DNA from: Delphinus delphis
Taxonomy: Eukaryota; Chordata; Mammalia; Artiodactyla; Delphinidae
NCBI RefSeq assembly: GCF_949987515.2
Contig: NC_082694.2
Span: 41,109,951 to 41,173,950 of the forward strand
Reading direction: 5' to 3'
DNA: 64,000 nucleotides
Part shown: positions 11,592 through 23,737 of the stretch, piece after piece
Position numbering within the stretch: the first letter of the stretch is position 1
Layout of the letters: every line of letters begins with the position of its first letter
Made by a program: the position numbers and the translations under genes
Notes under the pieces: generated by a model
Seen by the model: the letters and a program-made list of their open reading frames with translations, nothing else
What the model was told of the DNA's origin: nothing
Database searches by the model: none

Positions 11592-12594
11592 AAGAACACT
11601 TTTAACATTAAGAGTAACACTGTCTTTTATAAGCTTTCCAAATTTTACCTTTGTTCGCCTTTTCAGTTTTTTGCATAAATAAAATTTTAATTTCCATGTC
11701 ATCAGAGCTATTTAATCTTTCTCAATGTCTCCTTTCTTTGCTTTTATGCTAAAATGGCTTTCTCTGTACTGAGATTATAAATTGGTACCATATCTTGCAT
11801 CTAGATATTTCTTCTGGATTTAATTTTTACATTTAACTTTTTAATTGATCATAAATATATGTTCACATATTGTGTGAGGTAGAGTTCTAAATTATTTTTT
11901 CATTTTAATTATTGCAGTTTTGTAATGTGTTTAGTACAACTTCTCCATATCACTTTGTCAAAATTAATTATATTTGTATGTTTAAGTTTTTTTCTGAAAA
12001 ATAATTTCCAGTTTGGAGATATTTACCCTCTATATTTATAGATATAGATATAAACATAGGTAACCCTTTCTAATTAATTTTTCATATGACAAATAATCAT
12101 TACTTCCAAGAAAATACAGGTAAGAGGAAAAAAATCAGGTTCCATTAAAAAAAACATACACACACAATGAGGTTTAATGATTCATGTGCATGGAAATTAA
12201 AAATAAAACCAAGATGGTGAATGGTTTAAAACTATTTCTTCCTCTACCTTCCTTTCTCCATTGACCCTCATTCAAATCCCATAACTTTACTCCTCTTTCT
12301 ATTAATAATCATAACTTGGGGAAAAAATAATCCTTTATTATTTCTCAAACAAGTATAATTTTGAATCTCAGTATATTCTCCTAAACTCATTACTTAAGTT
12401 TTTTAAAAAATAAATCCTTCTAATAATTTAAATCCTTGAAAAAAATAGGAGAAAAAGTAACTTAAAGAAGTGAGTAGAAAATAAAGAGAACTGTGTGAAA
12501 CACAGATCATATCAGATAATATTTAATGCAGTATAATGGATTGCCGCCAAAATAAATAACAACAACAGCAATAATCATAAAGTAATAATAATTA
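11592..12594. other. unassigned AT-rich sequence
   Basis: Very AT-rich, with many short A and T runs. No gene or repeat family was recognised. Confidence 0.5.
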
Positions 12595-12830
12595 GTCATG
12601 GCAGGATTTCACTGGCTACCATTGATTGAGCTCTGGCTTGCCAGCCTTGTGCAAAGCTCATATAGCATGTTATTTAATTTCTCATAAATACCCAGGAGGC
12701 AGGCAGCTCAGTTCCATAAAAAAGGAAGTGGAGCTTAGGGAGGCTAAGAATGTGCCTTGGGTTAGGAGGTGGGGAGAAAGGATCAAACCCACGTCTGCCT
12801 CATTCCACAGCCTCTTCACTTAACCACTAT
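12595..12830 (-). mobile_element. MIR SINE, diverged
   Basis: It follows the complement of MIR: a TTGATTGAGCTCTGGCTTGC start, then TTATTTAATTTCTCATAAAT, AAAAGGAAGTGGAGCTTAGG and GGATCAAACCCACGTCTGCC. Confidence 0.75.
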
Positions 12831-13154
12831 GTTTGCTTAAGGGAATTGTTCAGAGCAGTATCTCAGGAAAAAGCCTGTCTGGAGAAACTGGCTTCAATGG
12901 GCAAAGAGACCAGTAGGCCATAAACTGGAGTTTCCAGCCATTCCCAGAAGCTTACTGGGGGTGTACAGTTGTCATGCGTCACAGAGCCAGCACTGGAATC
13001 CTCCTCCCTTCTCCTTCCCCAGCATCATGGACTGGCTACGGGAAGCATGGCCACAATGGCCCCTAAGTGCGCTGTTCTAAGGATATACAAGATGGGAGTG
13101 GCTAAGGCATGAGATCAGGAAACAGTAGCAGGCAGGCACGTTAGTTAGAGAGCC
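12831..13154. other. unassigned sequence
   Basis: Mixed composition and no features identified. Confidence 0.45.
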
Positions 13155-13345
13155 GTCAATCATTCATCAGACATGCAAGAAATATTTATTAAGAGCCTAC
13201 GCTGTGCCAAACACACTTAAAGCACTTGGGATTCAGCAACAAACAAAACAGACAAAGATCCCTGTCCTCCTGGAGCTTGCATTCAAGTGGGGGGGAGATA
13301 GACCAAAAAACCAGTCAACAGCCAATTAGGTAGTAGATCAGACTG
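13155..13345 (-). mobile_element. L2-like 3' end or related ancient repeat
   Basis: The complement of an L2-type 3' end is suggested by AATATTTATTAAGAGCCTAC, CTGTGCCAAACACACTTAAA, AACAAAACAGACAAAGATCC and CTGTCCTCCTGGAGCTTGCA. Another ancient repeat shares these words, so the family is uncertain. Confidence 0.6.
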
Positions 13346-13560
13346 TAGTAAACGCTACACAGAGAGAAAATGATTAGGGGAGATGGGACAGTGGGGGCGA
13401 GAGGTAGGGAGCAAGTGTTAGGGAAGGTCCCATCAAAGCAGCATCGACTGTGCAAAGCTCATTCAAATGCCGAGGGCTTTGGAAGTGGTGAAAACACTTG
13501 CTCTATTCTAATCTCTTTCCCTGCGACAATCACTGAAGTCCTTATTGGCACCAATGTTAT
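13346..13560. other. unassigned, perhaps continuation of the ancient repeat
   Basis: Purine-rich start, then unremarkable sequence. No gene is supported. Confidence 0.4.
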
Positions 13561-13700
13561 CATAATAATCATCATCGAGATGATATTATTATTATCATTA
13601 TTATTGGCTATCATTTATAAAGCTATTATGACGTGTCAGACACTACGATGCAAACCATTTTACAAATATGATTTCATTTACTCAGCATCCATTTCACGTT
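13561..13700 (-). mobile_element. possible MIR relic next to an (ATT)n/(ATC)n tract
   Basis: A triplet-rich stretch (13,561-13,605) is followed by CATTTATAAAGCTATTATGA and GTGTCAGACACTACGATGCA, and then CATTTTACAAATATGATTTC, in the order of a minus-strand MIR. Confidence 0.5.
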
Positions 13701-14159
13701 GTCTTTTATTTCTCTGCATTTGGCACTTTGGTACAATCCTATTTGGCCCATGACAGCGGCCTCACAATCACATCCTTCGTATTCCTCACGGGGCTTTGCA
13801 CACCCCAGGCCCTCAAGCACAGCTCACACAGAGCAGAGGCACTCAGAACATATTTGCTGATGACTGAAAAATACAGTTTCATAGACAACCAGTATGAGCA
13901 CCAAAACTACGGATGGAGAAATCAAACGGCAGGGACCTGTGTGCACAATACCAGGAAGCTGTGGGAAGGAGGGCAACCTGTCCTCAGCAGCGAAACAAAA
14001 GCAGAAGCATCACTGACCACCCCTTCTTCGCACTCCCCCTTTTCGCCTGTTGCCATTTTCTTTTCTTTTCCTCCTTCTTCCCCTCCCACCCCTTTCAACG
14101 TTTCACTTTCCAGGGATGCTGCTTGAACTGCTCCCGAGCAGTCTGTGCTCTCTCATAAT
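13701..14159. other. unassigned sequence
   Basis: A frame of 152 codons spans 13,668-14,126 on the plus strand, but its product has no motif I know and it has no supporting splice or start context. I treat it as chance. Confidence 0.4.
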
Positions 14160-17100
14160 TGATAAATGGAGGTGTTTTCCAATAACCTTATAAATCACAG
14201 CATGCAAATGGTTACAGTCGGGATGGGGAAGACGGACTCTGCTGGGTTACAGAAGCCATAAGTACCTTGAAAATAAAGAATAACCCTTGCAAAATGACAA
14301 AGATAATTTCTTTTAGCATAATTGCCTGGCTAGGTATTAGCCATGAAATTACAGAAGAAGAAAAAAAAACCAGACACCAACAACAAATACTCTTATTTTA
14401 AGAGAACAAAAACGCACGGTGTATTCCAAAACAGTTTGTGATCATCAAATTACATAACCTGTTATATTTTATACCTAAATAGCTTATTTTTCACTGTGTT
14501 TTATCCTGTTTGCTGCCTTGAGTTCTCTCAGAAATAGGTAGAATATGAATCTTCAATTAAATTTTTTATCACGTAAGAAAAAAATTCACAAGCCAAAGCC
14601 AAAGAGGTCAAAGTATAAAATTGCTCGGGTATTTATCATTCTGAGATACAAAGAGTTAACTTTTTAAAATATATGACCTCTATCATTGTGGAATCATTAT
14701 TTTTGATTCAGTACTTAACATTCATAAGCGGGGCTTCTTTAATTTTGTGGGAAGCTTTGCTAACTATTAAATATTTCCAAGATGGTTTACAGCCAAGAAT
14801 TGTGGATTTTTGTATACAGGATGCTATTGTTATGATTTAACCTAAAGAAAGCCAAATTAAAACTGATTTACTAAATAGGTTACGGATAGCATACTTATTC
14901 ACGATTTCAACCCTATTTCATGCTTAGACAGGCAGATCTTAATTATACACAAAAGAATACAAATGTTATTAGCATGATAATAATTATTTAGAAGGTGTCC
15001 TCTTTTAAAAAAAAAATTAAACCAGTATTGTCATTCGTGCAGCTACATTTTTCAACAGAATGACAGCTTTACTAGTCATAGATATGTTCAAAGTACATAT
15101 ACAATATTCAAAGCTGTATAGCAGACATGTTATCTGCACGAGCTGGGATACGCAGTGCCAGCAACGCACTGCACACTAATCATTATGTCTTACCCACGGT
15201 ACTACATGCAAATACAATCCTTTGTGACATTTTGTCAAATATTTTGAGGATTCTATACTCCTTATCACACCTCCATCCCCGTATCCTCATCAACAATCAG
15301 GCACCCAAAAATCAGTTCCACGGATGGCACGGACTCTAGCTAGTCACACACATAACATCGTGCCAAATTAATGAAAAGAAAATTAAAGATTTACATATAA
15401 GTGGAAAACAGGCAGGGTACAGGCGAGGCAAATTCAAGTTCACATTTACCGCCTTCCTGAGCTGTGTACGGAAGAGGCAGCCCTGGGAAAAGCAACTTCA
15501 CCCTGGATTTGTTTAGTAAGAGATGTAAACATTACATATAGTATCCAGCATATGACATGATGGATAAATCAATTTAAAGGTCCTGCATTTGGAAAACCTA
15601 CAGCAAGGGTCAATACCCATTGTCAATGAGTACATATATGATCTGATGGAGAAAATGTAGAAACATTTCAGGACTCAAGAGTTGGCTACAGTACAAGCAA
15701 TGCATTTTTGAACATTGATTTGCCAGAAGTGGATCTGTTGTCTGTTGCTCCAGGCTGGCATTTTTAATTATTTCTGGGACAAATGGATCCGTGATACACA
15801 GAAGATCTGTAGGGCTTCTTGTCAAATTAATAAAATAATAATGAAAGTGGTCATCTCAGATTGCAAACTGTCAAAAATCCTTGAGAGATCTATAGTCATC
15901 TTCATGGCTAAGCAAACTTACACGCTCCTTCATGCTATTTTAAATCCTAAGTGCAGTGACATAAACTAGATTGCGGAGTGTCCATTGTATACAATGACAC
16001 CTACTGTGACAAAACCCGACTACGTTTAATGACCTTTTTAAATCTTACACCTAGAGTCCATAAAAGCATTGTAATTCAGTTGTAAAACACACTTTAATAA
16101 TCAAAATGCAGCTGTTAAAATAGCATTGCTCATAATTCTAACTTGAGGCAAATTTTTTTTGTTTTTAATGCAGAAGAGCAGACCAGAGTTTAAAATTCCT
16201 ATGAGGTCACTATTGTCCATTACAGTGTTTTTTTGCAACTTAATAATAGATGTTTTAAAGTTTAAGTGCAGCCTCAGGCACTCATAAGCATTTATTACAA
16301 ATCGCTGGTTGCCTCCGTATGCAGAGAAGAATAACATTTACATACAGTAGCACGGATTAATAAGATAAAAAATTTGAGAAAGCCGTCAGTCAGGGAGCGA
16401 AACTGGTGCTAATAAAGCCCACTATATTCTTCGGAAATATCAAGCCGTCTGTTCCAATATTTTGCCATTCCCCATGAGGTATACAAATCCAAATCAGATA
16501 AGTCTCAAGCAATGCCAAAGACATGCTGCTCTGCTCTCCAGTGGCACCCGGCTGAATCTTTTATTTATCTTCAGAGCAACTGTACATTCTAGTAGACTAA
16601 AGACTGAAATAAACTGAACATCACTCATCAGAAAGTTTCATAAAACAGGCCCTCTCCTTCCTTGTTTGCTAAACCATGATTAGTGAGAAAAATGCACTGC
16701 AAAGTATGTATCATGGTAAGGAAATATAATAGTAGGCATGGGACCTCTGTAAGCAAGGGCTAGTTAAACAGAACCACATCTTGCCGGAGTTTAAAATGAT
16801 GCTCACATGAAATCAGACCTTGAGGAGATAAAATTGCTTTAGGAAAGGAGACCACCACAAACCTTGCCGGTCCTCCCTTTTTGGAGTGGCTCAAACCCAA
16901 AGGTGCAGGGGAAAGCGAAAACAAAATAGCACACGTAATTTCACGCGATGATTAAATTGCCAAGATCGTTGTTATAGCAAATCACTGTGTCACTCTCCCA
17001 AACTGCAGCATAACGAAACTGCACGTAAAATCATTTCTGCCCCTCGGAACACTGCTAATTAAAAAGTACAGCCGTTAGTGTTCTGATTGGGGGTGAGGCT

Positions 17101-20100
17101 GCCCGTTATTTCCAGCCCAAGTGAACATTGATAAAGGAAATTTATTTATTTATACATAATTATTATTGTTACCCTACTGAACAGTGCTGGGGATTTAGAG
17201 AAATGAGACGCCACGGTTCTAATTTTTCTTCAAGAAGTCTGCCATATTAACTCCATTGAATAATTACTGAAAAGTAATACACTCGTGTAATATTACCTTA
17301 TGCAAAATTGCATTAATCAAAAAGTGAGCCTGCTGCAATGAAGTAATTTGGGGGTGGGGAAGGCATACATGCATAGCATATTTTCCTCAGGACTTATTTT
17401 CCTTACAGCAGGGTATTAACTAATAGTTTTGTAGCAATGATCCCATGAAAAAAGGGAAGTAAATCAGAGGGGGGGGGGCGGAAATACAGCCCTGGTTTTG
17501 CATAGAAAGGGCCACATAAATGGCAAAGGAATGACCAGTTACTATCTTGACAGCCACTTCAATGGCTCAGATTCTGTACACAATAAAATAAATCCTGCCT
17601 GACCTCTCCAAGGAGCCAGACCATTGTTCCCCACACGAAGAAGTAAATGTAGATGCTTAATTACACCCAGGCAGCTTTAGAGAACATGGGGCTTAGGATA
17701 CTAAATGAACAGTTTCCTGTTGCAGTAGGCTTTCTTTGGAAACTAAGGAAAAGGAAAAAAATGTATATGTGGGGTAGATCATTCCAGGTGTGCATGAAAC
17801 GTGGGAAATTAGTAAGGGTTCTTGTGCATACATAATGTCTCATGAATGCCAGAATCCTAACAGCACTAATGCAAGTGCAATCATTTTTATAGCCTTTTGT
17901 CTAGTAAGTTTGGCTGGGAAGAGTGGAAGGTGCCTCTCGGATTAGAATGTAGCCCTGTGCCATCACCAGGGACGAACAGCATTCATTAGAAATGTGTATT
18001 TCACTTCTTTATTTTTAAAAGGCCTGGTGGCAGGGTGGCCGGCTGGGCTGCAGGTTATTTTGTTGTTGTTGTTTGGGTTGTTGTTTTTGTTGTATTCTTC
18101 TTAGTGGCCGTGGCCGTGAAGTGTGGTTTCTTCCACCAGCCTCTCCCAGGCTAGCTGTGAATAGTGCCCATTTTGAGATTAGGAGATTAGGTTATTCATC
18201 ACTTGAGATGCTCCCCGCTGTGCCGCTACTATCAGAGCGCAGCCAAATCAAAACATCTCTGGAAGGCATTTCAGAATAATTGAATGCATCATAATTTCCC
18301 TATTAATACATATCTCATATTACAGATTATGCATGAAATGTTCACATTATCTGTTACTTTTTGTTAACGTCGTGCTCCTTGCCAGTAAATTTAATACACA
18401 GAGTGAATCAGCATGCTATGATGAAGGGATAGGTTACTGATAGTCATTTTTTTTTTCAGGATTCAGTAGAAAATTAAAGTAAATCGATCATTTTATAGCC
18501 CCGCTGGAATGGCTACAAGGGCATGTTGCTAAGCAAATGGTAATTTAAATGTACTGTGTAATTTTTCTACGCAATTTACTGAAGGCAGATTTTATTTCTC
18601 AGTTAATATCAGATGCTCTTTATCTGTTAGTGCATGATGTATCTGTGATAGACAAATTATTAATCTATGTTTTAATCAAATGCTGCAGCTTGACAACTGG
18701 TCGTGTAGGTACTATAGGAGTTAAATCCTGTACCTGGAAGAATGTGACTATTATTAATATCTAGAAAAAGACAGATGATTAATTCTGTATTCACTTGTAT
18801 AAAAAGCGTGAACTAAATTCTAACAAAAAGTAATCAAAGTAAATCCTAATGAAGTTTAATAAAAATGTCCACATCTCATAACAAAAAGTTCTATTTGGTA
18901 TTTTCAAATGGATTATACATTTGCATTCCATGAAAGTTCTGGCCAGAGGAAAATAAAAGATGTCCTTCTTTTTTTAACATTTTGGCAATATTTCAGATGT
19001 AATATGGAAGTATAAAACTAAGCACTGAAATATAATAAACATTTTAAGACAATTACATGTAGCTCATGGTGGAAACTTGCCTTCTTTGACAAATGCAAAT
19101 AGCGAATAATTCTTTTTCTTTTTTTAAAAAAATCACTTACCCTGTATATTAGGGTACTTTCAATTTTATAATAAATCAAAAGTTCCATATTTTAAGACAA
19201 ATAAAAATACATGAAAGAATCTGTGTTGATGACACCCAACATTTTTGTGAAATTATAAAAGCAAAGGAAGGAGGGCCCCATTTACCCTTCAAGTTGCTGA
19301 AGTAAAGGCAAGATTTTCCTGCTGCTGGTGTACAAAATGTATTATTGTTATTAATGAAAAAGTTAATGGGCCATTTTCTTATATATCAATTTACATTTTA
19401 CAATTTGAGTATACAAATGATATGTACAGCAGAGAGCTGATTATTTTTGCTCAAGGAAATAGTTTTAATGTGTTTTTATGGACATCAAATGTTGTGAATA
19501 ATGATGCATCCACAGAATGCAAATAGGATGACAGCTCTTAGGCTGTGATCAACAGTCCTTGGATAAAAGGTCTGCTGGGACAATGATGCTCTGTGGAGGG
19601 CCTAAACAGTAAAAAATGGGAAAGAAGGGGGGACACTGGAATATTCAAAAGGTAGATCAGCAGATGGGATTTGGAGTATGTCACTCACATACAGACAGCA
19701 GATAATACTCCCAGTATTAAGAGAAAAATGTATTTAAAAGAGAATGTGTCTGTGTAGCAGTGGACTGCAGATGGAAAGATATTGCTGATTCTCACTGATA
19801 AAAATCAAACTCTGAAATTAGATATGGCCCATGGTATAAGAAATGAATTTTAATAACATTAATATTAAAGTCTCAAATACCTTTGGTTTACTAACTCCTG
19901 TGTGGGGATCACTTTTCCTTACCACTTAAAGGCAGTCACTGCTGTAGACAAATAGAAATATCTCCAGGAATGCTATACAACAGAGTTCTTTCGAGGAGAT
20001 GTGAAGAACAATTTGACACAAACTGAGTCTCTTTTCCAAGAGGCATGGAATAATGTCAGATCTGCTGTGAGACCACAAGTATTGTCCCAGAAGAGCAGCC

Positions 20101-20302
20101 ATTCCCTTTACTGGTCATTGGAATTTGTGGGCAGGTGCCATTGGCACTTTATAGCCCTACCTTCCTTCCCAGCACACCTGAACCCATAAGGATAATTGAG
20201 CATCTTGGTGACCAGCCAAAGCCACACATGCCCACCTACCCACCATCCCAGAATTGACCTCACCAAGTTCTACCTAGAACTGGAGTGTTACAACATCGAC
20301 CT

Positions 20303-20303
<1 letters not shown>
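14160..20303. other. 6-kb repeat-poor block, candidate conserved non-coding region
   Basis: I recognise no SINE, LINE, LTR or DNA-transposon sequence in about 6.1 kb, unlike the flanks. The only simple repeat is a (TTG)n-like tract at 18,060-18,095. The sequence is AT-rich with many TAAT-type homeodomain cores and octamer-like words (for example ATGCAAAT at 14,203-14,210). Open frames are all short. Such blocks are typical of gene deserts holding developmental enhancers, but conservation was not tested. Confidence 0.4.
18060..18095. repeat. (TTG)n-like simple repeat
   Basis: An imperfect TGTTGTTGTT tract interrupted by GGG and T runs. Confidence 0.8.

Positions 20304-20334
<31 letters not shown>
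20304..20334. repeat. (AC)n microsatellite
   Basis: About 15 uninterrupted AC units. Confidence 0.95.
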
Positions 20335-20336
<2 letters not shown>

Positions 20337-21657
20337 AGGCTATGCCAGCAGAATGCCAATACATCTGTAGAGAAGTGAAAAGCTTAGTTAATCGTTCATT
20401 TCCCCTTTCCATCTGCATACTTGGGAAAGGGGACTCAGTATTCTTCCATCAGTGAGAACTCTCATTAAAAAAATATTTTTAACAAGAAAGAAATAGAGGT
20501 GAGGCTGAGTTACCTACTTATATGGGTGATAAATATCTAGGGAGCTAACTATGAGTAAATTTGAAGGAAATGCTTATAAGACCATGCAAAACAAAATGTT
20601 TTGCAAACATTTTTGAACCTGTTTCTTATGAATTTGAAAGAGATAGGGGCCACAACCAGAAGCCGGCATCCATGATAAGCAGCATCAGGAAAAATTAAAT
20701 TAAATGGGAAAAAAATCCTATACCATTTCCATTTCTTAAAAACATTGGGACTTCCCAAACCAATAACAATGAAGCAAGACTGGAAAAGTGTATTATTATA
20801 CGCCTTCAGTATATAATAAGAGAAGCTGAATGTGAAGGAATACCTACACAGATGTGACTATAAATAAGCCACATAATGCAGATGGACAAATCACTCCCCA
20901 GAATGAAATGCAGTGATGCAAGTGGAAATGTATTGCTCTGGGAATCAAGGATTCTCAAATCTTTATTTTTAGTTTTTTTCCAACAATGCAAGAATTGACA
21001 AATTGGCAAGGATTTTGTTCCAAGGTTACTTTCTTATATATTTCTTTCACCACTTCCTCCTCTGCCATCCAAGAGCCCACCTTTAAGTATTGCCTTTTAG
21101 CCAAAGATAAGCGAAGTTTCCTGGGCTGCTCTCACAAATGCAGCCTAGAAACGTGCACAGTGAAAGCAGACACAACCACCATGAAAATAAATCCCACCTT
21201 AAAAACCTCCTTTCCCCAAACAAGCACAGTTACGAGTTGCAGGAAATGGGGGGACCCATATGCCTGTATTGAAACCAAGATAACTGGAATTAGTTGAAAT
21301 TTGAAACACTAAGTACAAAAATAATTAAATTTGGAAAGGCTCCTAGAAAAGTATTTAAGCTCCCAACGTGGCTCCAAAGAGAGCGTACTTCCCACCCACC
21401 TCTATCCAAAACAACTTTAACTTCTTCCTCTGGTCTGGAAACCAACGTGCCTACATCCTTATATTTGAGTTGATTTTCTCTGCCAAAATCCAGCATAGTG
21501 CCTTTAGGCGCACATAGGAAATGAAATAGGTTGGATCTGCTATCTTTAGCTATCCTTCTATGCATGACTAGAAGCTGAAGAGAGTTAAATGACCTCATAT
21601 GTATATGAACTAATTGTACAATAAAACTGTCTTCTCCTAAAAAAACCCTATAAACAT

Positions 21658-21658
<1 letters not shown>
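20335..21658. other. unassigned sequence
   Basis: No repeat family was recognised. Short frames at 20,549-20,758 (-) and 20,986-21,297 (+) show no known motif. Confidence 0.45.
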
Positions 21659-21703
<45 letters not shown>

Positions 21704-21800
21704 CACACACACATATACATACAGATACATATATGTGATTTTCAATCCTGACATGTAAGCATAAGTTTAAATATATATATATATTTATATATATATATGT
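21659..21800. repeat. (GT)n-(AC)n self-complementary tract plus (AT)n
   Basis: 21 GT units (21,659-21,700) run straight into ATACACACACACATATACAT, forming complementary arms. A separate AT-rich tract follows at 21,769-21,800. Confidence 0.93.
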
Positions 21801-22280
21801 ATGTATGTTTCATTGCACAGGTCATTCAGTTAATGAAATTTTATTATATAGCTTAAATATATTATTTTTAGTATAGCTGAATATACTATCTTTCGTGTAA
21901 TTTAGACTTTATCCAGTGCATTTTCTCCACCTGATTAGCCAAGAAATCAAAAGTGCCAATAGACCCTCAGTATTCTGTCAAAATCAGAAGGCTGGTATAC
22001 ATGATTTGAATTTCAGCAAAAGTTGTGTTTCACCTTTCCAGTCTACATCTAAAAGTCTCACTCTGACTTTCTCTATAAAGAAAGTGGGAGTGGTAATCTT
22101 CCATGGAATCAGGCATCATTTGAAAAAATCCAACAGTCAAAAGATTTTAACTCAGAAAACCAGAAAATGATGAAATAACTCGTCCCGATCACCCAAAGGA
22201 GTCACCATTTTACAAAAATATCCAATGCCTCTTCTTTCCCATAAATAAGGTTATAAAATTAACAGGATCAAAAAATGTTA
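21801..22280. other. unassigned sequence
   Basis: AT-rich with nothing recognised. Confidence 0.45.
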
Positions 22281-22484
22281 AAAAGCCACCTATTGGGCTT
22301 CCCTGGTGGCGCAGTGGTTGAGAGTCCGCCTGCCGATGCAGGGGACACGGGTTCGTGCCCCGGTCTGGGAAGATCCCACATGCCGCGGAGCGGCTGGGCC
22401 CGTGAGCCATGGCCGCTGAGCCTGCGCGTCCAGAGCCTGTGCTCTGCAACGGGAGAGGCCACAACACTGAGAGGCCCGCGTACC

Positions 22485-22515
<31 letters not shown>

Positions 22516-22525
22516 GCCACCTATT
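22281..22525 (+). mobile_element. CHR-2-type SINE with target-site duplication
   Basis: A complete forward copy from GGGCTTCCCTGGTGGCGCAG (22,295) to an A tail of about 25 nt. The internal polymerase III promoter is readable: box A in TGGCGCAGTGGTTG and box B in GGTTCGTGCCC. The 14-bp duplication AAAAGCCACCTATT at 22,281-22,294 and 22,512-22,525 is perfect. The long tail and perfect duplication suggest a young insertion. Confidence 0.96.
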
Positions 22526-23682
22526 ATCCCTACCCTACAAAAGAACCTATATTATTTTTCCACATCGTCCGGTTTCCAAACATACATACATTTTACATAT
22601 TATAGACAGCATATGCATCAAACTTTTCCACTTAATGCTATGGATTAGGCATTCTTCTTGCTTATTATAACTGGTCTTCAAAGAGACTATCTTTTTAATA
22701 CATAAATAATTTTTAAATCAGAAGCAGTACAGTCATTTTGTTTTTAAAGAGGAAGCTTTTACCCTCTGACAGAAAATAAAGAAGTCAAGGTCAGAAGGAT
22801 CATATTTGAAAGCTTAACCTCCCTTGAATTGATGTCAGTACCTGCGATCGACCAGGCTTCTTACTTAACAATGACCTGAGGGTTCTAGCTTGGAAGGCAA
22901 AACTTTTATTTCACTCATACTCTCAAACTGTAATAGGACTAAACCAGTCAAGATCACCAAGAAGTACAGAGGTTGCCGTTACACCTGTCTATACCTAAGG
23001 GACAGTGCTTCTCCCAACAAAAGACTTCCCCAGCAACAAAAAAATCATTTGCAAATTCCAAACTCTCTTTTTGTAGCTGTTCTCCAGGATAATGAAGCTT
23101 TATAGCAGCCACGACCATTTGTGGATACATTTTGTAGCCAAATGAAAAATACATGGAAAACATCTCACAAAAATGGACCAAATCAATAAAGCAAATAAAC
23201 GCTTCTCTTCAGCACTCAGCAGGTACAGCCTTATTTTCCCACCATTCTAAAGTAAATCAGCAATCTATCTTGAAAAATAAAAAGAATATTTTACCACAAA
23301 TTGACTGCATTTAATAAAATGCTAGCTCTCCTGCCCAGACAGAGAAAATTTGAAATCAATAGTCAAATTCCCCATCTTCTTTTAAGTGAGAGAAACTAAC
23401 ATACAACTTTATTGTTGCCTCATGAATTATCCCATGGTTCTTCACATTGTGGTAAGAACCCTGCCAATTCTTCACTTTTCAGGTAAAGAAGAAAGACAAA
23501 GCACAGGAAATAAGTCAACAAATGATTGTCTCCTTTGGCAAACAGACAGATTAAAAAGAAAAATAATTTCCTTTTTGAGAAAATCAGGACACCAATACTT
23601 GCAGTGTATTGTTAGAAAGTATACTATCATTTTTTAAATTGAGAGAGTTTCCTCTCAAATGGATTTTTGTAGCACTTTCTCT
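22526..23682. other. unassigned AT-rich sequence
   Basis: No gene or repeat family was recognised. Confidence 0.45.
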
Positions 23683-23737
23683 AAAAAAAAAAAAAAAAAA
23701 AAACACCATTCAGTGTTGAATTAAAGAAAAAAAAAAA
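23683..23737. repeat. two poly(A) tracts
   Basis: A21 at about 23,683-23,703 and A12 at about 23,726-23,737. I cannot assign either to an adjacent retroposon body. Confidence 0.8.

Noticed and set aside
22295..22370. tRNA-like head with box A and box B
   Set aside because: It is the tRNA-derived part of a SINE, not a tRNA gene. No cloverleaf is kept and the same head occurs at every copy.
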